Positions 1-12,748 of a DNA stretch of 64,000 bases are shown here, in pieces. The position numbers and the translations under genes are program-made. The stretch comes from Rhodotorula mucilaginosa. Its lineage: Eukaryota; Basidiomycota; Microbotryomycetes; Sporidiobolales; Sporidiobolaceae. Position 1 is the stretch's first letter; each line of letters opens with the position of its first letter. The notes below the pieces were generated by a model. The model ran no database searches, was not told where the DNA came from, and saw nothing but the letters and a program-made list of their open reading frames with translations. The stretch spans positions 1 through 64,000 of the forward strand of contig CP137870.1 of assembly GCA_034406715.1 (NCBI GenBank). Direction: 5' to 3'.

Positions 1-846
1 TTTGCCCTTCCGAGAATGTCGAGCATGCCTGGCCGGGAACCCTTGATGTCTCCCTCGGTCGCTACCCGTGCACGAGCGTCAGTTGCGGGGACTCGAGGAC
101 AAGAGGATTCAGGTCGTCCCACCCTGTTTGTAGACGCTATACCTGTGCGAGGTGCGCGCGAAAACGGGTGAGCCCCACTTGGTGAACTTCGACGAAACGA
201 CAACACCACTCGAGAACGCACAGCTGAAGTTTCTGGTCGTACGTAGTCTGGATCGGGCCACTCTTGGGCAGGCTGTCCGCGCGATTCGGGTCAGTATGAA
301 CAGCCGTAGAGAGACACGCCGAGAGCGCACTCACCTCTGGATCATGTCGACCGCGCGTTCGAATCGCCTGCGTACCGAGAAGACCGAGCAAATGAGCTTC
401 AGATGAACCCTCAGATCGCAGCACAGCCCAACGGAATAAAGAGGACTTGCGCGTGAATCCACTCGGGCGAAGACGCGAGCGGATGCGGAGGAGCAGCGTG
501 TGCTCGTGACCCGGCAGCGCTGCCAGCGAAGCGGCTGTGCGTAGAGTACGACGAGATCGACGTCATCCCTGCGCGTCCTCAGCGGGCGTGTCGGTATAGC
601 GGAGGTTGAGCGTGGTCAAGCGGCGGCGATAACGAAAGCCGGAGACCTCGTCGAGTGGGGGTTCTCGTCCAATTAGCATAGGCAGAAGGCAGGAATGCTA
701 TAGCGCCACCAAGTACAGCGAGAAACACGCGAAAATAACAGCAAAATCCTTTTGAAAGATCAAGCTGTCAGACTTTGAAATAGAAAAGCTGATTCTCCTC
801 TAGCCCTCCTCAAATCACCGCGAATTGCATACTCGACCGGCCCGGA
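1..846. other. No gene recognised at left edge
   Basis: Only short open frames on both strands, none with a recognisable protein, splice pattern or composition typical of the neighbouring genes. The last part (about 680-830) is AT-richer and lies just past the stop of the nucleoporin gene, so it probably includes its 3' UTR. A gene entering from outside the window cannot be excluded. Confidence 0.5.
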
Positions 847-2416
847 CTACCTCCCCGCAACGCTGCCCGCCAAGCCAACCGCACACACATCCCCACCCGT
901 GCCCTTGCTGCCGCCGACGATTCTCCCGACCGGCAACCCAAACGCCTCGTTGACGACGTCGACGTCCTTGGCCATCGACTGGAGCGTCCGCGTCAGGTGG
1001 TCCAGTCCCGACTGCTGCGACGACAGGATCTGGGAGCGTTGCATGCGTAAATCGTGGTCAGTCGGAGGCTGGCTGGAGAACAACTCGAGAGCTCAAACAC
1101 GGGCGCGCACCTCGAGGATCTGCCGGAGTCCGTCTTCGTCGGCGACGGCCCATGACGCAGCGGCGGCTACATCGGAATCCTCCCCAGAACCGTGAGCCCG
1201 CTTGGCCTTGACCGCCCCGACTCCAGCCCACAACTCGCCCGTCCTGGCCTTGAGAGCCTCCACCTCGGCCTTCATCCCCTCTAACCTGACGCGCAACTCG
1301 TCCTCGTCCCTCCTCACACTCGCATTCTTCATCGGCCCCAACCCCGCTCCCGCCTTGGCGACCAACCTCGTCACCCTCGCCTGGAGCGCGACGGCGTTCT
1401 GCCTCGCCCGGAGGGTCCGGAGCGAAGTCGTCAGCGAGTGGGTCGACGAGAGCGAGTCGAGGTGCGCGTGGATTTGATCGAGGAGGGTTTGGTGCTGCAG
1501 GTTCAGGCGCTGTTGCAGCTCGAGGCGGTGCTGCACGGCCGGGAACCCGAGCGCCAGCGCCGGGATCAGTCTGCGCGGGCGGGAGGCTTTCGTCAGTGTC
1601 GAGGCAAATTTCCACAAAGAGACAAGGGCGCACCTCTCCGGATCGGGGTTCTCCCTCGTCGCGCGGTCCCACTCGTCCCTCCTCGCCCCTTCGACCGGTC
1701 GGCTATACATCGCCGCGCTCTGCCCCGCCGGCAGTTCGTTGTAGAAGTACGTCTGGAACCGACATTTCGTCTGCGAGGCCGGGTCCCACGCCTCCTTGAT
1801 CGCGACGAGGCGGGATTCGATGCTCGGTTCGTTGGCAGAGGGAGGGAGCGGGTCGCCCAGTTTAGGGATCGGCGGGGCGTTCGTCGGCTGAGGGGCTGAG
1901 GACGGAGCGAACGAGTTTCCGAACAGCGAAGCGGTCGCGGCGGATTGAGACTGCCCAAACAGCTGAGGGGCCGTCTGCTGTTGTTGTTGTTGCTGTTGTT
2001 GTCCGACTCCTGCACCAAAGAGTCCCGAGGGTTGTGCGGTCGTCGTGGATCCAAACAGTCCGCCGGACGAGGGAGCGGTTGACGCGCCAAAGAGACCGGT
2101 CGATGGGGCAGTGGCGGGTGCGGCTCCGAACAGAGATGTAGTAGTTGCTGGTGCTGCCGACGCTGCTGGTGCGGTCGACGCTCCAAACAGCGATGGCGTT
2201 GCTCCTCCTCCTCCGAAGCCTGAGGGAGCGAAGCCAGTGAGCGGGGACAGACTCTCGAGTGCGAGGCAGAGCACCAGGTTCGCTCACTAAAGGTGGCGGG
2301 TTTCGGCGCGGCAGCAGGCGCAGCGGCGGGTGTCCCTGTAGAGACCAGGTGTCAGCCAACTTTGAGGGGGAGAGACGAGACGAGAGCGCAGACTGACCGA
2401 ACGAAAAGGTGGCCAT
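847..2416 (-). CDS. NUP57: FG nucleoporin of the central channel, Nup54/Nup57 family
   Basis: Central-channel nuclear pore subunit; in the family it pairs with the Nup62/Nsp1 and Nup58/Nup49 subunits. The start at 2416 opens with MATFSFG. Two small introns follow (GTCAGT to CTACAG, then GTGAGC to CCTCAG) and rejoin the frame as a run of SLFGA, GLFGA and similar FG/GLFG repeats with a poly-Gln stretch. The conserved folded part contains NPDPER joined to LIPALALGF across a further intron ending in CGCGCAG, matching the family pattern NPDP..LVPV.A.GF. A coiled-coil region follows. The last exon, after an acceptor near 1055, encodes ILSSQQSGLDHLTRTLQ and ends at 847. Size (about 410 residues) fits Nup54/57. 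It is divergent from IPI1 across an upstream region of about 270 bp. Confidence 0.9.
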
Positions 2417-2687
2417 CGCGCACTCTCTCGTCGTCGCGGGGCAGCAGATGGTCAGACTCGGAGCGCGTACAGAGAGCGAGTGTAGAGAGAGCAGAGAGAG
2501 CGAGCGAGTTGCGTGCCTCCCCTTGAGCCATTCGAGGTGCTTCCGCGTCAGACTTTGTCGCTCAACTCTCTGCACTCCAACTCCTCACAGCGAGCTATAC
2601 AGGGCTACCTGCTAGTCATACTATCCGTCCCTAGAACGTGCGCAATCCAGCCTGCCTTCACTCGAACCGGTAACGAGTTGAGCAACC
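2417..2687. promoter_or_regulatory. Shared divergent promoter region NUP57/IPI1
   Basis: About 270 bp separate the divergent start codons of the nucleoporin gene and IPI1. The stretch carries GAGAGAGCGAGCGAG-type purine repeats, common in fungal 5' regions. No specific factor site is claimed. Confidence 0.4.
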
Positions 2688-5525
2688 ATGTTCGTCTCCT
2701 TCTCCTGATCGCAACTCAGCTCGCACAGATGATGATGATCAACTCACCCACCTCTACACAGGCCCAAATCCGCAAAGCACAAGCGAGAACGAGCCGCAGA
2801 TTTCAAGGCGAGTAGCCCACGTACAGAGACCCAGAGCCTGTAACTGACGAGCGACGGTCCTCCAGAAAGCGAAACTGAAACTGGGCAAGGGGAAGCAACT
2901 CGCCCAGAATGCCACCGACACCTCGATCGCCTCGAAAGGGATCAGCCTGCCCTCCCAGTCCCTCTCGACCGCCGGCTCCAAAGGCTCCGAACCCACCTCG
3001 CGCCGAAACCTCACCCTCGCCGAGTTGCTGATCCAGTCCCGCCACTACTCGACCCCCGTCAAGCGCCAAGCCCTCCAAGAAGCCCTCGAACTCGTCACCG
3101 CGCACCCCCACCTGATCCAGCAACACCTCCTCGGGTTGACCACTTCCCTCGCCCACCTGGTCGCCGACCCGAGCGCCAGCGTCCGCTCCCTCGTCCGCCA
3201 ACTCGTCCACCAACTCGCCTCGCAACTCCCGCGCGCCTCGTTCGTCCAAGTATGCGCCCCGCCGATCGTCCTCTACACCCTCGCGGCCTTGTCGGCCCTC
3301 GAAGACCCGATCCGGATCGACGCCCTCCGCCTCGTCGACCTCCTCCTCCAAGCCATCCCCGCCGAACTCGTCCGCGGCTTTGATCCCCACGGAGCCGTCC
3401 TCTCCCCCAGTGACGATGAGAAGGACGACTCGGTCACCGGACCGCGCATTCTCGACTCGCTCCTCTCGCTCCTCAAAGTTCGCCGGAACGACCAAGTCGA
3501 AGGGGCGACTTCGGGCGCCGCCACCCTCTCGGACCTCTCGCCCGAAGCGCGCCTCGCCGTCCTCTCGACCCTCGAAGCCTTCCTCGCCGCCGCCGCCGCG
3601 TCCCAGCGCGCCTCCTCCTCCTCCCCGGCCAGTTCAGGCACCGACGCCTGGTACCTCGCCGGCGCGTTCTCGTCCCCCGAGGCGTTCCAAGATTTCCTCG
3701 CCAGCAGCAGCAGTCACCACGGCGGCGGTTCATCCTCGTCGTCCTCGTCCAGATGCCGACCGATCGAACCGTACGCGGCACTCGCGAACGTGCACGCCAA
3801 CGACCAGTTCGCTCTCAACTCCCTGGGCCTCTTGACTCCCCCAACAACACCTACCGCTACATCTACCTCGGCGACGAAGAAACCCTCCCTCCTCGCCTTG
3901 CTGCACCCGACCCTCCTCTCTTCGTTCTTGGACTCGGCGCCGACGGCTTTGAACCCCTCAGCAGCAGCCACCGGTCCCTCTAGTGGCGGTGATCACCTCG
4001 CGACAGTGACAGCCGTCGTCGCCGTCGCTCGACAACTCTTCACCTCCGAACTGAGTGGAAACGGCCAAAACTCCACGCCAACGCAGGCGACTCGCCGAAT
4101 GTTGCTCGCGTTCCTGACCCACGCGAGCCCTTACTTCCCCTTCGGTGCCGACGTCCTCGCCTCGTCCTCCTCAAGACCCACAGCCGCTCAACAAGCCTCG
4201 GAAGCGAAATTCCTCTCCCTCAATCTGGCGTTCGCCGAACTGAGTTCGCTCCTCGTCCTCTCGGACCGCAAAATTTCGACGACAAACGAGCAAGAGGCGC
4301 AGGCCGCAAACAAGAAAGGCAAGGCGCGAAGAAGAAAAGTCGAGTCAGACAAGGGGGGAGGAGTCGAGGCGGTTGTCCTTGATCGCGTACAGGAATGGGT
4401 TGTCCAAGCCCTCCGCGGCGAGGTGAGCGAGCGCGGGCGAGGGTTCACTCATATCAAATGGAACAAGGACGCTGACTTCGAACGAAACTCCGCGCAGCTC
4501 ACTTCTTCCTCCTCACCAATGGGCACCCCCCTCTCCCCCTCGGCGTTCGAGTCCCTCGCCCCGACCCTCTGGGCCCTCTTGAACCAATCCGACCCCGCTC
4601 GATCCACCGAAGTGTTCAGCGCCGTGGTCGATTATTTTACGCGGCAACAGACGAACGCGAGCGTCGATGGACGGACGGGCGAGGCGAAACGGCGCGCGGG
4701 AGAGTTCATCGCGCGATGCGTCTTGGTGAGTTTTTTTCTCTCGCGTCGTGTCGTCGTTCTTTGTCAAGTGGCCGAAGACCTCAGACTCTGGCCAAGAACC
4801 CAGTGCTGACGAAACACACCCGCAGATCCACTCGTCGCCGTCCTACATCGCCCCCTTTGACCTCGAACCGCTCGCTTCGAAATTGCCCGCGACGCTCTCT
4901 CCCAACGCGAAAGACACGAAGACCAACGCCCTCGCGAGGTGGCTCGTCGCGTTGCCCAAGTATCTGTGGGAGCTGGGGAACACGGCTGCGGATCTGCCGC
5001 CTCGAGAAGCCGAGATCGAGGTGAGTTCGAGTCGCCGAGAGAAAGCTGTCCCTTGGTGCCTTGACTGGCACTCGGAGCTGACTCTCCGTGATCCCGCGCA
5101 GCTCGTCCTGTCGGTTCTGCTCAAGCTCGTCCAGCAAGGCGAACGCGGTTTGATCCCCCGAGCGGTAAGTAGTCATCTCTCGCTTCCGGCATGAGAGTTT
5201 CGACAACTGACACGCACAATACTGTCGCCACCCACGCGCGCAGACGCTCGAATCGCTCTCGCCACTTCTGACGCCCTTCTTCCACCTCGTCCATCCCAAG
5301 ACGCACGCATCCCATCCCGGGCCGTTCACGCGACTCGACCCCTCGACGTCCTCTGCGAGTCGTCACGCGCTCGACTTGGTGTGGTACCTCGCCCGGCCGG
5401 ATTCCGACCCATTCAACTCGACGGTGACGGGACTCGTCGCGGCTGTTGAGCGGGCGTGCGCTCTAGTCGGAGGGGAGGCAGCGCAGAGATGGGAGTCGCT
5501 CCGCGTTCGGTCGACGGCAGTGTAG
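2688..5525 (+). CDS. IPI1: Pre-rRNA-processing protein Ipi1 (Rix1 complex, TEX10-like)
   Basis: Ipi1 acts with Rix1 and Ipi3 in the nucleolus/nucleoplasm in ITS2 processing and 60S pre-ribosome maturation. The spliced N-terminus reads PKSAKHKRERAADFK and then AKLKLGKGK, followed by NATDTSIASKGI, the typical basic Ipi1 head. A HEAT-like helical region follows (LLIQSRHYSTPVKRQALQEA). The best start model splits the ATG: AT at 2688-2689, intron from GTTCGT at 2690 to CAG at 2761, then G CCC AAA. The next intron (about 2808-2865) looks like GC-AG. The long central exon runs to about 4725. Three more introns with GTGAGT, GTGAGT and GTAAGT donors lead to the stop at 5523-5525. The protein is longer than yeast Ipi1 because of Ser/Ala-rich inserts and is closer to TEX10-like forms. 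Confidence 0.85.
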
Positions 5526-5777
5526 CTCGAGGTGCAACTCCTACCTTGGATGTCGATTTTCAGCATGATGACGAGTGCGAGCGTAGGCCATCCGCTCGCG
5601 TAGGCCATCAGCTCTCAAGTCTCTTGCATTGCAAGTCTAGACGTGCCGAAGTTTCCGCGGGGTTCCGAGCAAGTCCGACTTGTCCCCCACTTTGCGACTT
5701 TTCACCTTGAACTCGATTCACCGCTCCAGCGCTCCACGGACGCACTGCCAGTCCAGCGCAACGTATCACGCGCCGCG

Positions 5778-7649
5778 ATGGAGTCGCCCACGCCGTCGCT
5801 GCGCGAGCTCGAGGACGCGTACGACTTGCTGCCTCCTGGACCGATGCTGCCGCTGCCTCCGGGCGTCTACACGCTCCTGCCGCTCGCCGAACAGTGCGAC
5901 AACCTCGACTTGCCGACCGAACGCGTCTGGGACAACCACGCGTGCAAACGGAGGTGGGACGAGCATGTCGCGCGGCGGCAACCCGTGGTCCACACCGAAG
6001 ACTCGGCTCTGGCAGACGACGACGACGACGACGACGAAGAGGACGACGACTCGGAGAACACCGCCGACGAGTTTTTGACGCCCTTCTTTGTCGCGCTGCC
6101 GTCTCCGCCGCTCGGAACCCCCGCCTCAAGCACTCCCGCTCGCCGTCGCTCTTCCGCCGCCGCATCGCAGAGGCCAGCATTCTCAGCCATGACGCCCGTA
6201 ACCCCGTCCGGCCCCTCCCCATTGACCGCGGCCCCACCCTCCAACAGCACCACCCTCTCGTCGCAACCGATCGGGTTCCTCCGACCGCGCATCGTCCGCG
6301 CCCTGATCGAAGACAACCGCCGCCTCATCTCGATGAACTGCAAACCCGTGTGGGCCTTTTCCCCACCGATCGCCTTCCCCCCGCCGCCGGCCAAGACTCC
6401 CGAACGGAGGCGGAGCAGCGTCGCCCGCTCGCGCTCAGCGAGCGTCAAGATGACTCGCACGCAGAGTTTCTACGAAGGCGACTCGACTTCCGGCCTCAAC
6501 CTCGACGATGTCCTCCGCGGCTTGAAGGCCATGTCCCTGTCCTCCTCGTCAGGACCGTACGCCGTCGGATTCGAAGAGTGGGTCAACGCCGAAGGACCGG
6601 AAGCGCGCAGGGAGCACATGGACCGCATCGTCCGCGGCTGGAAAGCCAAGGGACTCTTTCCCGAATGTCTCGGCGGTGCGTCGCGTGGGACAGAACACCC
6701 TAAAGACTCCCGCTGACGTTTTTTTGGGGAGAACTCGCAGGCTGGCGCGACGAAGAATACGTCGTGTACGCTCCGGGGGCAGGTCGCGGCGTGCCGGCGA
6801 CGTTCCGCGGTCCGCAACAAGGCGATGCGAACCCTTTGCCCGGATCGAACGAGGCGTTCCGGATGGAACGGTCCGCGTGTTCGCTCTTCGGCGTGACGAC
6901 TTTTGGAGTCCACTGCACGGGTGAGCGCAACGGTCGGCGTGGATCGGGAGATTACACGATCACTGACTGTGTCTCGCGCACGACAGCCTACGTCGAAGAG
7001 CAGGACGACCAGCCGATGCGGATCTGGGTCCCCAAGCGCTCGCCCAACAAGCAGACGTGAGTTTTCGCATCCGGGATCCGAATCCTCCCCGAACCCCTGA
7101 AGCCCACACGTCCGCCCGCGCAGATGGCCCTCGATGCTTGACAATAGCGTTGCAGGCGGAATCACGGCGGGTGACTTGCCTCGCAAATCCGTCATCCGCG
7201 AATGCGCCGAAGAGGCGTCCCTCGACCCTGAATTCGTTGCCCAACGCGTTCGCCAAACCAACGTCATCACGTACAACTACCGCACCGCCGAAGGGTGGCT
7301 CTCGCCCGAAGTGCAGTACTGCTTCGACTTGAAATTGCCGGATCCCGAATCCGAGGAGGGCGGGGTAGTTCTGACGACCAATCCGGACGACGGCGAAGTC
7401 GAGAGCTTCTCGCTCATGACGGTCGAACAAGTCGTCGAGAACATGGTGGCGGGCAACTTCAAGCCCAACTGTGCCCTGTGAGTCCCCATCCCATACGATC
7501 TGCTCCTCCAGGTGCTGACTTCGAGCGCGCACAGCGTCCTCCTCGACTTTTTCATCCGCCACGGCCTTTTGACGTCCGAATCCGACACGCGGTTCCTCGA
7601 CATTGTCTCTCACTTGCACCGACCTATGAGTCTGCCCGGACCGGCGTAG
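5778..7649 (+). CDS. DUF4743 / Nudix hydrolase (thiamine-pyrophosphokinase-related Nudix)
   Basis: Members resemble the Nudix part of S. pombe Tnr3 and yeast YJR142W, thought to hydrolyse damaged thiamine diphosphate derivatives. The start at 5778 gives MESPTPSLRELEDAYDLL. The DUF4743 region is visible as GFLRPRIVRALIEDNRR and GFEEWVNAEGPEARR. The Nudix box is GGITAGDLPRKSV followed by IRECAEEASLD, with the metal-binding REC.EE pattern. Introns occur after PECLGG (near 6675), near 6919-6987, near 7060-7123 and near 7480-7535. The last exon encodes LLDFFIRHGLLT and stops at 7647-7649. A long low-complexity linker with an Asp/Glu run (about residues 75-95) and Ser/Pro segments is unusual for the family. 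No kinase domain follows, so this is the stand-alone form. Confidence 0.85.
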
Positions 7650-7833
7650 AGAAAAAGAATGCAAAACAAAGCAATTCAACAAAGTTTCGAGAGTTCGTGA
7701 GTAAGTGAGGGGCTCAAGTTCGTGACTAGTGACTGGGAGAGAATGCATGCGAGGCGAGAGAGGCGCGAATTTAGCGGGAACAACAGGGAAAGCGTGTGCT
7801 ACCAGAGCTCGAAAAAAGGCGGTGATACAGTGT

Positions 7834-10800
7834 CTATGTGTTGACCTCCCATTGGAGGTTGACGGCGTTGGCCCATGCGTGCGCCTCTTTCCGGTTCTTG
7901 TACGGATCGGCCGCGCAACGAAAGTAGCACACGGCCTTGTCGCCAATCTTGAGTCGGAGGACTGCAACCCCCGAAGAGTCAATTCCGGGTACAACCGGCA
8001 CGATAAACACACAAGGACTCACGATCGTCCACTCCGTCGACGCTCGCGGGCGGCTTGGCGCGGTGATGTCCGCCTTGGAGTGCGGACCGTCCACCCGTCA
8101 ACCGGAGCACCGTGTACAGCTCCACCGGCGAGTTGGGATCAGAGTCCGACGGAGGCGGGGGCATCTTGACAAGCACGAGCAGGTCGTTGCAGAGCAGTCC
8201 GGTCTGGGGGAGATCGAGGTCAGTGGGACGGCGAAAAGTCGGACAATGACCGCAGTAAACAGCCTCACCAGGCTCATCTCTTTAGTTTCCGTGTACAGCG
8301 TAAAGACTTGTTCGTCTGCGGTATCGTCTGCAAACCCAGCACCCGGCAGAGGCGGCTCGAGTTGCATCGTCGTGCGCTTGACGGAGCGAACGAGGGTCTG
8401 CAGCGAAAGAGGAAGGTCAATCCGGGTCCTTCACCTCAAGACGCACCCATGAACGCACCAGAGCTCCACTGCGCAAAAGAGTCCGATGCGGCTGAACCAA
8501 GGGCGACTTGAACTTGGAAACGAGCCGGCTCTGCCACATGACGAGTTGGGCGCGCCCCTCGTTCTCGCGCTTGCTCTCGTTGAGCATGAGCGCGATTTCT
8601 TCGAGATCGCGGACCGCTTGCGCGAGCGCCGAGCCAGAGTTGTCGTCCCCGACCGGGGTGCACGACGCCAGAGTGCCGAGGAGCATGCGGTAACGGGGGA
8701 TACGCTGGATCGGCAAGAGCAGATAAGACTCGAGCGAGATCTGCGAGTGCGAGGCGTGCGATCGACAGCGCTGCGAGGGAAAAAAGCGGTCAGCATCCAA
8801 AAAACGTCACCCGCAGCAACAGGGTCACCGCACCTTGAGCCAACTCTTAATCCGCTTCTTCTGGCTCGACGACAGCGTCGACTGGATTCCGGCAGCCGCA
8901 TCATACGAATACGAATACGAGGCGAGGCCGCCGATCGCGGGAGAGATCGGACCGGGCAAGAGAGGTGAGCGAGACGGAGTCGGTTGTGCCCAGCTCTGAA
9001 TCCGGGCAAGCGCGTCGTCAAAGCCGTTGATGTAGGAAGAGTAGATCCTGTGCCGTCGCGCTGGAAGGTCAGCTCCTGGATAAACGGTCGATCGAACACG
9101 AAAACTCACTTCATGAACGAGACATGACTGCTAAAGACTTTGCCAATCTCGTCGGCGACGACGCGCGAATCGGCACTGCTCTCGCCGGCAGCGATCAGAT
9201 CGGGCAGCAGGATCTTGGCGTGAAAGTCGCGAATCGCTTCCTGGAGACGAGCGTGCCTGTGCGTCAGTTTACGCCCCAGATCAGTCGCCGCACATGCCCA
9301 CAAAACGCACCACATTGCCAAAGACGGCCCTCCGTTCGATCGCAGGGACGACGGTGTCGCGTTTGCCGCCAGTCGACGACGCACTCGGCGCTGTTGCGGC
9401 GGCAGCACTCGCGACATAGATCGCGCACAGCTCTTGTAGGCCGCGCAAGTACGACTTTTCGGTCGAGACGATCTCGTCGATGACGGCCGCGCGCTTCACC
9501 GGATCGTCTGCTCGCGGGAGCACGGGCTCCTCTACCGGGGGCGCGTCTCCAACGGGAAGAGAAGCGTCCTCGAAGGACGAAGCGTGCGATCCTCGGTGAG
9601 CCGAAGAGCCTGTCGAAGGAACGCGCCTCGAGGACTGCGCTCGCCGCAACGAACCGGGCGAAGGCGACCGTGCGTAGCTGCCGCCAGGAGACAAGGCACC
9701 GAGGGAAGGCGAGTGGCGCAAGGCCGGCGAAGAGGCGTCGAGCGGGATGGTCGGCAGCGACAAGTCCGGCGACAAGTCGTCCAGATCGCGCAAGTAGGAC
9801 AGGACTGCTTCCAGCGCAGCCGGCTGACTTGCAGTCATCGCACCGAGCAAGTCGGCACCGCCCGAGACCTTGAGCGCGAGGAACGACTGCCGTTTGTTCG
9901 TCCGGGGCCGAGACTTGGTCCGACTGCGCGACGATGATGACGAGTTGCCGCCAAACATGCCAATCCTCGACATTGTACCCTGTTCGGCATCCGATTCCTC
10001 GTCGCGCGTCACGGGCTGGGAGACGGTACGATTCGATGTCGCGGCGGCGCGCTTCGAAGCGGAAGAAGCCGACCGGAGTCGACCCGTCGAGACCTTCTTC
10101 AACAGTCGACCCCACTTACGCTTGTCCTTGGCGTCGGCCGGCGAGTCGTCGTATGGAGGTATCGGAATTTGGGCGCCTCCGAAAGTATCGGCCCGAGGAC
10201 GAGTCGGCGTCGCGACTTGCTCGTCGGGAACGGGAGATCCGGCTGCGGATCGAAACATGGTCGGCGACGCGAGCGGTGGCGAGACGGCGCCTGACGTTTC
10301 GAGCGCCCCGAAGGTGGAGAGACTCGTCAAAATCGGAGAGGACTCGGTTCGGACTGGTGCAGCCGGCGGCGACAAGACCGAGTGCGAGCGTTGCCGACCC
10401 GCGTGAGGCACAGGAGGCGACGTGACGACGTCCGTTGCTGTGGGAGAGTGCAGCAAGAGCGGACGGACGAGGTTGTGAATCTGCCAGTGGAAAGGGTTCC
10501 CGTCGATCAAGAGCTGCTCGAGCGCGCTCAGGCGCGAGATCCAGGTCGGAAGGGTCCGCAGGCGATTGTTCCGCAGCGTGAGCGTGTGGAGCCGTGTGAG
10601 CTGCGCGAGCGAGTCGGGCAGGGAGGTGATGTTGCAGTCGTCAGCGAGGAGGACGTTCAGGGCCGGAAGGGTGCCGAGAAACGTCGGCAAGACGCCAGTT
10701 GCGAGGGGATTGCCGTGGATGTCGAGCTCTTCGAGGAAACAGCATGCGCCGATCGCAGTCGGGATCTCGGTCAGTCCGCAGGACCTGTGGGAGATGAGAG

Positions 10801-12748
10801 ATCAGATTCTGGGGCAAGATGAATACGGCCGACTGGAACGCACCCAATGTCGAGGACGACGAGCGTTTGTGAGAGAGACGAGATCGAACTCGTCAAGAGC
10901 GGGGCGATCTGTAACGGTGTCTGACACCGCGCGAGGATCAGATGGGTGGTGTCTGTAGAGAAGTGGAGCGGTGAGTTTGAGGCTCGCAAAATGGACGAAC
11001 ACGAAAGACCAGGACTCACTCGACGGCAACGCTTGCCGCTTCAGACGGCACTCGGTCCAGTCGACGACTCCATCTCCCGGTCTCGGCAATGCGCCCTCCC
11101 AATTTGGCACGTCCTCATTCCACAAACCGGTCGACTGTCCGCCGCCGCCGTTCTGCTTCCCACCGGCCAGCAGCGCAAACGAGTCCAACTCGAGATGAGG
11201 AGACGGACCCTGGAAGCGCAACGACGGCGGCGGATCCCCCCACGACGACGACGCAGACCGCTCGCGCCGTCGACGACGACGACCACCGTCGAGCCCGTGA
11301 GGGTACAAGTTGAACGAGTCGTCGCGCTCGTCATAGTCGCCGTCGCCGTCGCCATCGCCGTCCGCATCCGCGTCAGTCTGGACATCGGTCGAGAAAAAGT
11401 CCGTCTCGGATTCGAAGGCGGCCAAACGGCCATGCAACGACGGCGCCGGCGAAGTGAACGAGTCCGGACTGGTCGACATGCCGAGGCGGGGCAACGGCAA
11501 AGGGCGTTCCGCCGTTGACATGGCGGGCGAACTCGGCTCGGACGCGCCGCCACTCATCGTGGTCATGGTCATCTTGGGCAATCCTCCGACCGCCGCGGGC
11601 GGCCCAAAGTGCGACTGTGCCGGTACAGTCGGCACAGGACTCGGCAAGGTCTTGGCGAACTGACTGATCCGCTCGACGCCTTTGTCCAAGTCGTCGTAAT
11701 CAAAGCTCGTCCGCGCCGCCGCCGCCTCCGGGTCGAGCGAAGGAAGAGCGGGCTTGGTCGCGAGGAAATCGAGTCCGAGTCCGGCCAGTTCTGCCGAGGG
11801 AGGGGTTTCGACATCCAGCGGCCTGGGTTGATGACGCGACGAGTCGACCGCGGCGGCGGGGGAAGAAGACGGCGAGGCGCCAAAGTTGACCGTTGTAGCG
11901 GGCGTTTCGAGTGCAGCGATCGAAGACGAAGAAGGACCGCCGCCGCCACCGCCACCGCCGCCGGTCCAATCGCTCTCGTCGGTGTAGAACGCGCCGGACC
12001 GTCGAGAAGGATAAGGCGACGAGCCCGCAGAAGACGAGGCGGTGGAAATCCGCGCCGTTGTCGTCGTCGTCGTCGTCGACAGTGGAGGGCGCGGACGGGA
12101 TTGCGAGAGTGCGCCGCCTCCACTACCGCTCAGCGTGGGAGTCGTAGTCGTGGTCGTCGCGGACGACACCATGACGGGTGATCCGGGCTTGAGGTCCGGT
12201 TCGGCGGGCTGATCTCGGTTCGCGGCCGAATCCCCCGACCCAATGGCCGCCGCTTCGGCCCCCGACGAAGAGGGGACGCTCGACGTCCTCGGTCGAGCCG
12301 CACTCTTCGGAGGCCGAACTGGTGGCGGCGGCGGCGGCGGCGGCGATGGAAGTGATTCAGCGAGGGCGGCCAGTGCGGCGGAAGAGAGTGGAGGACCGGC
12401 GGCAGTCGACCAAGATTCGGGCGCCGGGCTGAGAGATTTGGTGCGCGAGCTTGGTGATCTTGATGGAGGCGTTGGTTCGTTGGGGTTGGTGCTTGTTGTA
12501 GTCGCCGCGCGGACCTCTTCGACAAGCCGATCGGGTGACTTCTCGTCGAGTTCGAGGGTGAGATCTGGACCAGAGGACGACTCTGTCACGCTGGTCGGAT
12601 TTGCGTGCAGTGCTCCACCGTCGTCGTCGTCTTTACTCTGTACAGCTTGCGGCGGTCGAGCGGTCGAAGCGTCGTCGTCCATCGAAGCGGCGTCTCGCTC
12701 GAGGCACGGCTGCTGCGACGGCGTCTCCGCCGAGTCCGCTTGCTCCAT
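7834..12748 (-). CDS. Rho guanine-nucleotide exchange factor with LRR, DH and PH domains
   Basis: Likely GDP/GTP exchange factor for a Rho/Cdc42-type GTPase in polarity or cell-wall signalling. The N-terminal exon (12748 to about 11020, roughly 575 residues) is Ser/Pro/Thr/Asp-rich and disordered. Leucine-rich repeats follow, e.g. LNVLLADDCNITSLPDSL and LHTLTLRNNRLRTLP. After a second disordered linker comes the DH domain, beginning AAVIDEIVSTEKSYLRGL and containing the signature LLLPIQRIPRYRMLL. A C-terminal PH-like region ends in HAWANAVNLQW before the stop at 7834. At least seven introns are needed, with typical GTGAGT/GTGCGT donors and CAG acceptors; several in the DH part are placed only approximately. 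LRR plus DH-PH in one chain is known in some fungi. The target GTPase cannot be told from sequence. Confidence 0.85.

Noticed and set aside
10802-12748. Low-complexity N-terminal block of the RhoGEF as a separate gene
   Set aside because: A GTGAGT donor near 11020 and matching acceptors link it in frame to the LRR part with no room for a stop and new promoter.
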